From Gemmatimonadales bacterium UBA4718 (lineage in GTDB: Bacteria; Gemmatimonadota; Gemmatimonadetes; Gemmatimonadales; Gemmatimonadaceae), in assembly GCA_002404375.1 (NCBI GenBank), contig DHJO01000072.1:27553-35012 (forward strand): a DNA stretch of 7,460 nucleotides, read 5' to 3'. A program made the translations under genes and the position numbers. Positions 1-6,000 of the stretch are shown here, piece after piece. The notes beneath the pieces are model-generated. The model did not search any database, was not told the origin of the DNA, and was given only the letters and a program-made list of their open reading frames with translations. The stretch's first letter is position 1. Every line of letters starts with the position of its first letter.

Positions 1-1
1 C

Positions 2-1351
2 GTCCGCGTTCGCTTTCTGACCGCGGCCGCGATCCTGTTGTTCGCGTCGCCCCGCCTCGACGCACAGCAGCCGACCGTACTTTCGCTTTCTCTCGGCGAC
101 GCCGGGCGGCTCGCCGCACAGCAGAGCGCCCTGGCCAAGGGAGCGAGATTGCGCGCCGACGAAGCTCAGGCCCGTGTCCGGCAGCGTCGGGCGGATTTGC
201 TCCCCACCGTCAGCAGCTACGTGCAGGAAGCGGGTCGAACGTTCAACACATCGACGCTCGGAATCGACTTTCCCACCCCAGCTGGCCAGCAGCCAATCTT
301 CGATCCGAAGGGCGAGGTCCTGGGTCCCATCAACACACTCGACGTTCGCGGTCGCGTGGAGCAGAACCTCCTCGACTTCGGCGCGATTGGTCGTGTGCGC
401 TCCGCACAGGCATCCGCGCGATCATCCAACGCCGACGCTGATGCGACCGCTGAACAGGCCGCGACGGTTGCTACCACCGCGTACGTCAGAGCGATGCGCG
501 CGGACGCTGATCTGCACGCTCGCCAAGCCGACACGGTGCTCGCGACTGAGCTGCTCGGCATCGCGCAAGCGCAGCTTCGGGCGGGAACGGGTGTCGGTCT
601 CGACGTAACCCGAGCGCGGGCACAGCTCGCTGCCACTCGCGCCAGCCTGATCGCTTCGCGAAACGCGCGCGATCATGCGCACCTCGATTTGCTCCGGTCG
701 CTCTCGCTTCCGGTGGGAACCGACATCGTCCTCACAGATTCGCTCTCCCTGGTCGCAGCTGCCACCGAGCCGGTTCCGGATGAAGCGGCTCTGCTGGCTC
801 AGGCGCTTCGGGCGCGTCCGGACATTCTCGCCGAGGAAGCACGCGTGCGGGCAGCCCAACAGGGTCTCTCCGCAATCAAAGCCGAGCGTCTGCCGTCGTT
901 GGGGCTCGTCGCCGACGACGGCATCATCGGGAAGAATGGCTCGCGCCTTCTCAACACCTACACCTGGGGCTTGCAGGTAAGCATCCCGATGTTCGACGGA
1001 TTCAAGCGCGAAGGAAGGCTTCAGGAACAGCAGTCGGTCGTGAAGGAAGCACAAATCAGGCAGCGCGATGTCGAGCAGCAGGCCCAGGCTGATGTGCGCG
1101 GTGCGGTGTTGGATCTGGCGGCCGCGCGCGAGCAGCTGGACGCGGCGAGCGAGCGTCTCCGTCTCGCCGAACAGGAGGTCGTGCAGGCGCGCGACCGTTT
1201 CAACGCCGGGGTGTCGGGAAACGCGGATGTCGTGAATGCGTCCCTCGCGTTGACTGCGTCGCGGACTCTCGTGAACGATGCGGAGACGGCTTACCAGCTG
1301 GCGCGGGTGTCACTCGCGCGCGCTACCGGCAGCGTGACGACGCTTAGATAG
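2..1351 (+). CDS. TolC-family outer membrane efflux protein (5' partial)
   Basis: Outer-membrane channel subunit of a tripartite exporter; it would connect the membrane fusion protein and MFS pump encoded just downstream to the cell exterior. The frame is open from base 2, and the first 21 residues form a signal peptide (arginines, then a hydrophobic stretch FLTAAAILLFA, then a likely cut after LDA before QQ). The true start therefore lies at or just before the window edge; the internal TTG at 38 would break the signal peptide. The remainder shows the two-repeat TolC (OEP) pattern: long Ala/Gln/Arg-rich helices, VEQNLLDFG near residue 119, VSIPMFDGF near residue 326, and a terminal repeat with RFNAGVSGNADVVNA and LARATG. 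About 449 residues are visible, the usual family length. Stop TAG; 56 bases precede the next gene. The family call is secure. The substrate is not visible, and NodT or CusC-type subfamilies cannot be separated by eye. Confidence 0.93.
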   Translation, partial: VRVRFLTAAAILLFASPRLDAQQPTVLSLSLGDAGRLAAQQSALAKGARLRADEAQARVRQRRADLLPTVSSYVQEAGRTFNTSTLGIDFPTPAGQQPIFDPKGEVLGPINTLDVRGRVEQNLLDFGAIGRVRSAQASARSSNADADATAEQAATVATTAYVRAMRADADLHARQADTVLATELLGIAQAQLRAGTGVGLDVTRARAQLAATRASLIASRNARDHAHLDLLRSLSLPVGTDIVLTDSLSLVAAATEPVPDEAALLAQALRARPDILAEEARVRAAQQGLSAIKAERLPSLGLVADDGIIGKNGSRLLNTYTWGLQVSIPMFDGFKREGRLQEQQSVVKEAQIRQRDVEQQAQADVRGAVLDLAAAREQLDAASERLRLAEQEVVQARDRFNAGVSGNADVVNASLALTASRTLVNDAETAYQLARVSLARATGSVTTLR

Positions 1352-1398
1352 TTCCAAAACCACTTTTAGCTAAACTTTATCCAGACCTGCAGGAACAC

Positions 1399-1404
1399 AG
1401 GAAG
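1399..1404 (+). promoter_or_regulatory. Shine-Dalgarno site of the membrane fusion protein gene
   Basis: AGGAAG lies 3 bases before the ATG at 1408, with the AGGA core ending 5 bases before it, and supports that start. The 56-base gap upstream (1352-1407) is A/T-richer than its surroundings and holds CCTGCAGG at 1386-1393. I see no convincing promoter or terminator there. Confidence 0.6.
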
Positions 1405-1407
1405 ATT

Positions 1408-2532
1408 ATGGCAACCGCAATAGAATCCAGCGCTTCGACGAGCACCCGCAACGGCAGATCGACCGCTGATGAGCCGGACAAACCTTCGACGAAAAAGAAA
1501 TTCGTTGTCCCGATCGCGATCGTGCTCGGGCTCGTCCTCCTCTTCTGGGCTTTCCAGAAATGGAACTATGGACGATCCCACGAGTCGACCGACAACGCAC
1601 AGGTCGACGGACACATCGTGCCCGTGTTGGCGAAAGTCGGGGGATACGTGAAGACGGTGAGCGTCAACGAGAACGATCACGTGAACGCCGCCCAACTGCT
1701 CGTTCAGCTCGACGACGCGGACTATCGCGTGCGGCTGCAGCAGGCGCAGGCCGATCTCGCCGCGGCTGAAGCGACCAGTGGCGGCGGGGGATTCTCCGGC
1801 CAGGCGCAGTCACAAGTTCAGAGCGCCACGGGGCAGCGTGCCACACTAGACGCCCAAATCGGAGCGGCCAAGGCCAACGCCGACAAGGCTGATGCGGATC
1901 TCGCGCGCGCCAAGGAGCTCGCGACGAAGCTGATCATTTCGCAGCAACAGCTGGACGCCGCGCAGGCGACCTCAGCGGTGGCGCACGCGAATCTCCTCGC
2001 TGCGGAACGACAGGCGTCGGCCGCGGGCGGAACGGTCAACACCGCGGAAGCCGGAGTCCGTGTCGCCAGCGCCCGGACGATGGCGGCGCGCGCGGCCGCT
2101 GAGAACGCGCAGCTTCAGCTCGATTACACCCGGATTACCGCGCCTGCCTCGGGAGAGGTCTCGAGAAAGCAGGTCGAGGTGGGACAGCTCGTCGCGCCGG
2201 GGCAGCCGCTCCTCAGCATCGTTGCCGATACCGGGGTCTGGGTTACGGCGAACTTCAAGGAGACACAGCTCGCTACGATCCGTCCCGGCCAGCCCGTAGA
2301 GTTCGAGATCGATGCCTACGGCGGCTGTGTCGGCGAAGGAAAGGTGGCGAGCGTCAGCGGCGCAACCGGAGCAAAGTTCGCGCTTCTTCCACCCGACAAC
2401 GCGACCGGAAACTTCACGAAGGTCGTGCAGCGTGTTCCAGTGCGCATCGCAGTCACCAAGCCGTGCTCGGGTAATCATCCCCTGCGGCCCGGCCTTTCAG
2501 CGAACGTGCACGTGAACACCGCCAACCGGTGA
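1408..2532 (+). CDS. EmrA/HlyD-type membrane fusion protein
   Basis: Periplasmic adaptor of an EmrAB-TolC-like exporter, bridging the inner-membrane MFS pump and the outer-membrane channel. Of 374 residues, 1-31 are a polar, lysine-ending cytoplasmic tail and about 32-49 are the single membrane anchor. The EmrA hallmark TDNAQVDGHIVPV (61-73) opens the first lipoyl half. A coiled-coil hairpin covers about 104-237, with ISQQQLDAAQA near its tip. LDYTRITAPASGEV (238-251) begins the second lipoyl half. NFKETQL (from 282) and the strongly EmrA-like FALLPPDNATGNF followed by TKVVQRVPVRI (324-347) form the beta-barrel region. Start ATG with a good ribosome site. The stop overlaps the pump gene start by 4 bases, so translation is probably coupled. 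Odd point: a GGGG run at residues 125-128, inside the descending helix. Subfamily call is firm; the substrate is unknown. Confidence 0.95.
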   Translation: MATAIESSASTSTRNGRSTADEPDKPSTKKKFVVPIAIVLGLVLLFWAFQKWNYGRSHESTDNAQVDGHIVPVLAKVGGYVKTVSVNENDHVNAAQLLVQLDDADYRVRLQQAQADLAAAEATSGGGGFSGQAQSQVQSATGQRATLDAQIGAAKANADKADADLARAKELATKLIISQQQLDAAQATSAVAHANLLAAERQASAAGGTVNTAEAGVRVASARTMAARAAAENAQLQLDYTRITAPASGEVSRKQVEVGQLVAPGQPLLSIVADTGVWVTANFKETQLATIRPGQPVEFEIDAYGGCVGEGKVASVSGATGAKFALLPPDNATGNFTKVVQRVPVRIAVTKPCSGNHPLRPGLSANVHVNTANR

Positions 2533-4112
2533 GCACGGCCGTACTGCGGTCCTCGGGGGTGACGCAATCCGAGGACCGCTACGCGCACAAGTACATCATC
2601 GCCTTCACCGTCACGATGGCGGCGATGCTCGAGCTGATCGACACGTCGATCGTCAACGTGGCGATTCCGCACATGATGGGAAATCTCGGCGCGACGCTCG
2701 ACGAGATCGCCTGGGTATCGACGGCGTACATCATCGCCAACGTCATCGTCATTCCGATGTCGGGCTGGCTTTCGGCGTACTTCGGGCGAAAGCGTTACTT
2801 CACCGGCTCGATTCTTCTCTTCACGCTGGCGTCCTTCTTCTGCGGCTCGTCGCACTCGTTATTCGCGCTGATCTTCTGGCGCGTGATTCAAGGAATTGGC
2901 GGCGGTGCCCTGCTCTCCACCGCACAGGCCACGCTCTATGAGTCCTTCCCGCCGGAAGAAGCGGGAACCGGAATGGCGATCTTCGGCGTCGGGGTCATGG
3001 TCGGTCCGACACTCGGTCCGACGCTGGGTGGGTGGATCACTGACAATTATTCCTGGCCGTGGATCTTCTACATCAATGTCCCGCTCGGTATCATCGCGGC
3101 GATCCTTACCGTCACCTACGTCAACGACGCGGCCCACCAGGAGCGCGCCGACAAGATCGATTACCTCGGAATCATCTTTCTTACATTCTGCGTGGGCTCT
3201 CTGCAGTGGATGCTCGAACGTGGTGAGCGATACGATTGGTGGGATTCACGCTTCGTAACATTGCTCGGCGTTACTGCGCTCATTTCGGGAATCGCCTTGA
3301 TCTGGCGCGAGCTCACCGTCGACGAGCCTGTCATCAACTTCCGGATCCTCAAAAGTCGTCAGCTCTCGGCAGGGGTGAGCCTTGGACTGCTCCTCGGGTT
3401 CGCGCTTTACGGCTCTGTATTCATCCTGCCCGTCTTTCTGCAGCAGCTGTTGCAGATGACTGCGTGGCAAACTGGAAAGATCATCCTGCCCGGGGCGATT
3501 GCGTCTGCCGTAACCATGGCGGTGGTAGGAAGAAACGCCATGCGGCTGGACGCGCGCTACACGGTCGTTGCCGGGGCGTTTCTCTTCTTTTGGTCGATGC
3601 TCAAGATGTCGCACCTGACATCTGCCAGCGGTCAGCAGGATTTGTTCTGGCCACTGATCCTGCGCGGCATAGGGCTTGGTCTGATCTTCGTGCCGCTGAC
3701 GAACGCGACGATGGCCGATCTCAAGGTAAAGGATCTGGCTCAGGGCACCGGCATGTTCAATCTCATGAGGCAGCTCGGTGGCTCGCTCGGGATCGCCGTC
3801 ATGGCTACTCTACTCGCGCGCTTCATGGCGAGCGAGAAAGCGGTGTTGACCGAGCATGTCGGTGCCAGCGATCCGGAGACATTGAGCCGCCTGTCATTGC
3901 TCACCCGTGGACTGATATCTCGCGGGATGAATCCGCTGGTCGCGCAGCAACAGGCACTCGCGATCCTCGACAAGCAGGTGACGGTGCAATCGAGCATGCT
4001 CGCCTTCTCCAGGATCTACCTGTATAGCGGCCTAGTGCTCATATTCGGGCTGCCGCTACTGCTATTGTTCCGGACGGGTCGCGCGCGCGGCTCGATGGGC
4101 CCGGTACATTAG
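2529..4112 (+). CDS. DHA2-family MFS drug efflux transporter (EmrB/QacA type)
   Basis: Inner-membrane proton-driven exporter, about 14 membrane helices, 527 residues (normal for the DHA2/EmrB group). The N-terminal tail (1-20) precedes helix 1, which carries LIDTSIVNVAIP (36-47), the charged-residue motif of this family. Motif A appears as GWLSAYFGRKR (79-89), the RxxQG motif as R118-Q121-G122, and motif C as GVMVGPTLGPTLGG (155-168). SWPWIFYINVPLG (175-187) is the classic EmrB signature. A longer extracytoplasmic loop before the last helix (roughly 430-490) is also typical. The GTG start at 2529 overlaps the preceding TGA (GTGA), indicating coupled translation with the fusion protein and a stoichiometric pair. 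No frameshift or missing motif seen. Drug, dye, fatty acid or siderophore export are all possible; the substrate cannot be read from the sequence. Confidence 0.95.
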   Translation: MSTAVLRSSGVTQSEDRYAHKYIIAFTVTMAAMLELIDTSIVNVAIPHMMGNLGATLDEIAWVSTAYIIANVIVIPMSGWLSAYFGRKRYFTGSILLFTLASFFCGSSHSLFALIFWRVIQGIGGGALLSTAQATLYESFPPEEAGTGMAIFGVGVMVGPTLGPTLGGWITDNYSWPWIFYINVPLGIIAAILTVTYVNDAAHQERADKIDYLGIIFLTFCVGSLQWMLERGERYDWWDSRFVTLLGVTALISGIALIWRELTVDEPVINFRILKSRQLSAGVSLGLLLGFALYGSVFILPVFLQQLLQMTAWQTGKIILPGAIASAVTMAVVGRNAMRLDARYTVVAGAFLFFWSMLKMSHLTSASGQQDLFWPLILRGIGLGLIFVPLTNATMADLKVKDLAQGTGMFNLMRQLGGSLGIAVMATLLARFMASEKAVLTEHVGASDPETLSRLSLLTRGLISRGMNPLVAQQQALAILDKQVTVQSSMLAFSRIYLYSGLVLIFGLPLLLLFRTGRARGSMGPVH

Positions 4113-4123
4113 CCTCTCAACAG

Positions 4124-4672
4124 TTGACTGTACCCCAACGTATTTCTGATGAGGAGCGAGAGCTCGTAAGCCTGGCCCGAAAGGGCGACGAGCGAGGTTT
4201 CACCGGGCTCGTGCGATTGCATCAGCGCCGCGCGTATATAGTGGCGCGATCGATCGTCATGACCCATGAAGATGCTGAGGACGCGGTTCAGGAAGGATTT
4301 CTGCGCGCCTACCAGGCCTTTGACCGGTTCGACCCCGCACAAGCATTTGGCGCCTGGCTCAATCGAATCGTCGCAAATGCGGCGCTCGATCTGGCTCGAC
4401 GGAAAAAGGTGCGCACTGCCGAGGAGCTCTCGGAATCGATGGCCACGGCCTTCCGTGATCCCGCGGAGGACCGTGAGCTGAACGAACGGCTCAATGCGGC
4501 GCTGGCGGAGCTTCCGCCGCGCGCGCGGTCTGTGATAGTGCTGCATGATGTGGAGGGCTTTACGCACGCGGAGATTGGCGAGTTGTTGGACATCCCGGGC
4601 GGAACGGCTCGTTCCGATTTGCACCACGCGAGGCAGAAGCTCCGGCGACTGTTGGGGAACCTGAGGGGGTAG
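4124..4672 (+). CDS. ECF-type RNA polymerase sigma factor (sigma-70 family)
   Basis: Alternative sigma factor that would direct RNA polymerase to a stress regulon. Of 182 residues, region 2 spans about 23-95, with EDAEDAVQEGFLRAYQAFDRF (49-69, split as the core-binding and -10 recognition helices) and WLNRIVANAALDLARRKK (78-95). A linker precedes region 4 (about 118-177), which has LAELPPRARSVIVLHDVEG and the helix-turn-helix FTHAEIGELLDIPGGTARSDL. Regions 1 and 3 are absent, as expected for an ECF factor. The only usable start is TTG at 4124, 11 bases after the MFS stop; no strong Shine-Dalgarno precedes it, and region 2 homology requires a start about there. D165 stands where many relatives have arginine (SRLH). 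It is followed after about 9 bases by a membrane protein in the usual anti-sigma position. Family is certain; the regulon is not known. Confidence 0.94.
   Translation: MTVPQRISDEERELVSLARKGDERGFTGLVRLHQRRAYIVARSIVMTHEDAEDAVQEGFLRAYQAFDRFDPAQAFGAWLNRIVANAALDLARRKKVRTAEELSESMATAFRDPAEDRELNERLNAALAELPPRARSVIVLHDVEGFTHAEIGELLDIPGGTARSDLHHARQKLRRLLGNLRG
4663..4669 (+). promoter_or_regulatory. Shine-Dalgarno site of the anti-sigma-like gene
   Basis: GAGGGGG lies inside the last codons of the sigma gene, 12 bases before ATG 4682 and 9 before the adjacent GTG at 4679. Both starts are compatible, and they differ by one residue. Confidence 0.55.
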
Positions 4673-4681
4673 AATATTGTG

Positions 4682-5092
4682 ATGGAAAATCGTACCGATT
4701 TGCGACCCGACGACGAAGGCGATGCGAGGATCACGGAGATGCTCCGTGATGCATATGTACCGCCCGCCGAAGGCGCGTATTGGAACGCCCTCGAAGGTCG
4801 CATTGTCGCATACATCGCGGACCACAGGCCGGCTGTCGTTCGGATTCCTGTCAACTGGTGGTCCGATCTCGCGGGCTGGGCTGCGCCGGGACTCGCTGCT
4901 GCCGCTCTGCTTTTCGCGGCCGCGGGAATGCTCTGGTCGCGACAGAACGACGAAGAGCTGCGTACCGGGTATGAAGCAGTCACGGAGTCGGTCGCCACGG
5001 ATGTTCTGCCCGGCGCGGTACAGGTAGTGACGGCTCCGCGCGACGGTTCGTCGCAGCGTGAAGCGACGTTCCGCTACGTCATGTCACATTGA
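4682..5092 (+). CDS. Single-pass membrane protein, putative anti-sigma factor
   Basis: Not assigned to a named family by sequence alone. The 136-residue protein (137 if it starts at GTG 4679) has an acidic cytoplasmic N-terminal part containing ITEMLRDAYVPPAEGAYWNALEGRI, given here as the segment near residues 17-41. One hydrophobic helix follows (about 67-85, WAAPGLAAAALLFAAAGMLW) and then a short extracytoplasmic tail of about 50 residues. It directly follows the ECF sigma gene, where anti-sigma factors usually lie, and its layout of cytoplasmic helical domain, one membrane helix and short periplasmic tail fits such a protein. There is no cysteine at all and the only histidines are near residues 48 and 136, so it lacks the HxxxCxxC zinc motif of ZAS anti-sigmas. 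The role is inferred from position and topology; another envelope function is possible. Confidence 0.6.
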   Translation: MENRTDLRPDDEGDARITEMLRDAYVPPAEGAYWNALEGRIVAYIADHRPAVVRIPVNWWSDLAGWAAPGLAAAALLFAAAGMLWSRQNDEELRTGYEAVTESVATDVLPGAVQVVTAPRDGSSQREATFRYVMSH

Positions 5093-5094
5093 GG
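5091..5094 (+). promoter_or_regulatory. Shine-Dalgarno site deciding the start of the Spy/CnrX-like gene
   Basis: GAGG overlaps the stop of the preceding gene and lies 6 bases before ATG 5101. This favours 5101 over the in-frame TTG 5089 and ATG 5095, which would have no correctly spaced site. Confidence 0.55.
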
Positions 5095-5100
5095 ATGCAA

Positions 5101-5541
5101 ATGAACCGATCCAAAGGCTACGCGCTGATGTTTCTTCTCGGCGCATTCATCGCCGGCGGGGCGCTTGGGTTCTCCGCCGACCGCGCAATTCGCAGCGGTC
5201 GCGGTCGCGAGCTGCACGGAGCGCGCGCGTACAGGCAGCGGATGGCTGACGAGCTCAAGCTCACCCCACAGCAGCAGGGCTCCGTCGATTCGCTCATCGA
5301 GCAGAAGCATCGGCAGATCATGGCCCTCTACAAGCCGTTGAGGTCGCAGCTGGATTCTGCCGCGGTCCTGGCGCGCGTCGTCAGCGACAGCACGCATGCG
5401 CAGATCAAGCGGTTGCTCAACCCCGACCAGCAGGTCAAGCTCGACAAGATGAGGGCGGCCGCGCGCCGGGATCTTGCTGAGCGGCGCGGCGGAGACACGG
5501 CTGCGGGTGGCGAGCGTCCTCCGGGCCCTCTGCCATTCTGA
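5101..5541 (+). CDS. Membrane-anchored periplasmic Spy/CpxP/CnrX-like (heavy-metal resistance family) protein
   Basis: Probably a periplasm-facing helical sensor or chaperone of the Metal_resist / LTxxQ superfamily (CnrX, ZraP, Spy, CpxP). The 146-residue protein has an N-terminal uncleaved-looking anchor (about 7-24, YALMFLLGAFIAGGALGF). An all-helical region follows with the repeated pattern LKLTPQQQGSVDSLI (52-66) and LLNPDQQVKLDKM (105-117), typical of the LTxxQ fold, and a Gly/Pro-rich tail. Histidines H39, H70 and H99 could serve as metal ligands, but no cysteine or methionine cluster is present. Being third after an ECF sigma and an anti-sigma-like gene mirrors the sensor/anti-sigma/sigma trio of Cnr-type metal response, so a signal-sensing role is inferred. 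A strong terminator follows 24 bases after its stop, making it the last gene of the unit. Family placement is likely; metal binding is unproven. Confidence 0.75.
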   Translation: MNRSKGYALMFLLGAFIAGGALGFSADRAIRSGRGRELHGARAYRQRMADELKLTPQQQGSVDSLIEQKHRQIMALYKPLRSQLDSAAVLARVVSDSTHAQIKRLLNPDQQVKLDKMRAAARRDLAERRGGDTAAGGERPPGPLPF

Positions 5542-5559
5542 CATCAATCCGCAAACGAC

Positions 5560-5594
5560 AAAAAAGCGCCGGTGCAATGCACCGGCGCTTTTTC
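5560..5594. terminator. Bidirectional Rho-independent terminator
   Basis: Stem GCGCCGGT (5566-5573) pairs with ACCGGCGC (5581-5588) around a GCAATGC loop; the repeat itself extends to 11 perfect bases per arm. The stem is preceded by six A (5560-5565) and followed by five T (5589-5593), so it can stop transcription in both directions. It separates the + strand efflux/sigma genes from the convergent csbD-like gene. Confidence 0.93.
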
Positions 5595-5611
5595 TTTCAC
5601 TTCAGAGGTTA

Positions 5612-5812
5612 TTAACCGTTATCGGGATCGGCGTTTCTTTCGCCTTTGCCGAAGTTCTTCTGCACCTTTCCCTCAAGCTCTTCAGTGCGACCCTTGATGT
5701 GCTGATTCATGTTATCCGTGGCATCACCCAGATCGCCGCGAATCCTGCCCTTCGTCTCCTTCACACTGCCTTTGACTTCGTTCTCGAGACCGCGTTCGTT
5801 AATGTCCCTCAT
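5612..5812 (-). CDS. CsbD-family small stress-response protein
   Basis: A 66-residue, highly charged, cytoplasmic protein matching the CsbD family (small, induced by general stress in many bacteria; molecular role unclear). It shows the family's lysine/glycine pattern: NEVKGSVKETKGRIRG, then DLGDATDNMNQHIKGRTEEL and EGKVQKNFGKGER. There is no signal peptide or membrane segment. The length is typical. The ATG is set by a strong ribosome site (GGAGGT, + strand positions 5816-5821). The TAA is followed by the shared terminator, giving convergent transcription with the Spy/CnrX-like gene. Upstream it is divergent from the potassium transporter, sharing a 188-base region with a large palindrome, which could let osmotic or general stress act on both. 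I could not identify a convincing promoter. Confidence 0.85.
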   Translation of the reverse strand: MRDINERGLENEVKGSVKETKGRIRGDLGDATDNMNQHIKGRTEELEGKVQKNFGKGERNADPDNG

Positions 5813-5815
5813 CTT

Positions 5816-5821
5816 ACCTCC
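5816..5821 (-). promoter_or_regulatory. Shine-Dalgarno site of the csbD-like gene
   Basis: GGAGGT read on the - strand, 3 bases before the ATG. It is strong in sequence and slightly close, and it supports the 66-residue start. Confidence 0.75.
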
Positions 5822-5892
5822 GCTGTTGAATCAAAGTCGTTCCCAGTTGCATCACTCTTAAAGCAATCGATATGCCCCGGGGACATTCGTTT

Positions 5893-5920
5893 TTTGCAAG
5901 GGCGGTACCGACCTTGCAAA
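5893..5920. repeat. 28-bp near-perfect palindrome in the csbD-kup intergenic region
   Basis: TTTGCAAGG (5893-5901) and CCTTGCAAA (5912-5920) are perfect inverted arms around the inner palindrome CGGTACCG (5903-5910). All share one centre at 5906/5907, and only the pair 5902/5911 (g/a) fails. Thirteen of 14 base pairs match. It lies between two divergent genes, 80 bases from each likely start. It has no T tract after the stem on either strand (the T run 5890-5895 precedes the stem on +), so it is not a normal terminator. The best reading is an operator for a dimeric regulator, or a leader hairpin. Confidence 0.7.
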
Positions 5921-5944
5921 GGGTTGCCCGCTTGCGGAAATTCC

Positions 5945-5993
5945 GAGGTCAAAGCCACCAGCTCTACGGTTGGCCTTTACAACCTCAATAGGT
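5945..5993 (+). promoter_or_regulatory. Structured 5' leader of kup with possible ribosome-site switch
   Basis: An imperfect hairpin spans 5945-5986. GAGGT (5945-5949) pairs with ACCTC (5982-5986), AAAG (5951-5954) with CTTT (5975-5978), CCA with TGG (5971-5973) and CC with GG (5968-5969), leaving two single-base bulges, a small internal loop and an eight-base loop. The same ACCT (5982-5985) can instead pair with AGGT (5990-5993), the likely Shine-Dalgarno of kup, across a four-base CAAT loop. The two pairings exclude each other. The base pairing is read directly; regulation is an inference, and no known riboswitch consensus was recognised. Confidence 0.4.
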
Positions 5994-6000
5994 CGCACAA

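Noticed and set aside
1352..1407. Internal promoter or terminator between the TolC and fusion protein genes
   Set aside because: The gap is A/T-rich and holds a short CCTGCAGG palindrome, but no stem with a T tract and no convincing -35/-10 pair.
3236..4027. A 263-residue open frame inside the MFS gene, same strand
   Set aside because: It lies entirely within a gene with full family motifs, has no recognisable motif itself, and is Arg/Ala/His-rich as expected for an out-of-frame reading of GC-rich DNA.
4109..4825. A 238-residue - strand open frame opposite the sigma gene
   Set aside because: Antisense to a certain ECF sigma gene, with no domain features; a shadow of high GC codon use.
5839..5858. 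ECF-like GGAAC element on the - strand upstream of csbD, possibly read by the local sigma factor
   Set aside because: The TCAA that could serve as a -10 follows after only about 9 bases, far short of the roughly 16-base spacing ECF promoters need.
5847..5876. Promoter-like TTGCAT-18-TATGCC on the + strand upstream of kup
   Set aside because: The -10 box matches only three of six consensus positions and sigma preferences of this organism are unknown, so it is not strong enough to annotate.
5813..6000. c-di-AMP (ydaO-class) riboswitch ahead of kup
   Set aside because: Gene context and leader length suit it, but I could not match the conserved core blocks of that class; an Rfam covariance search would decide.
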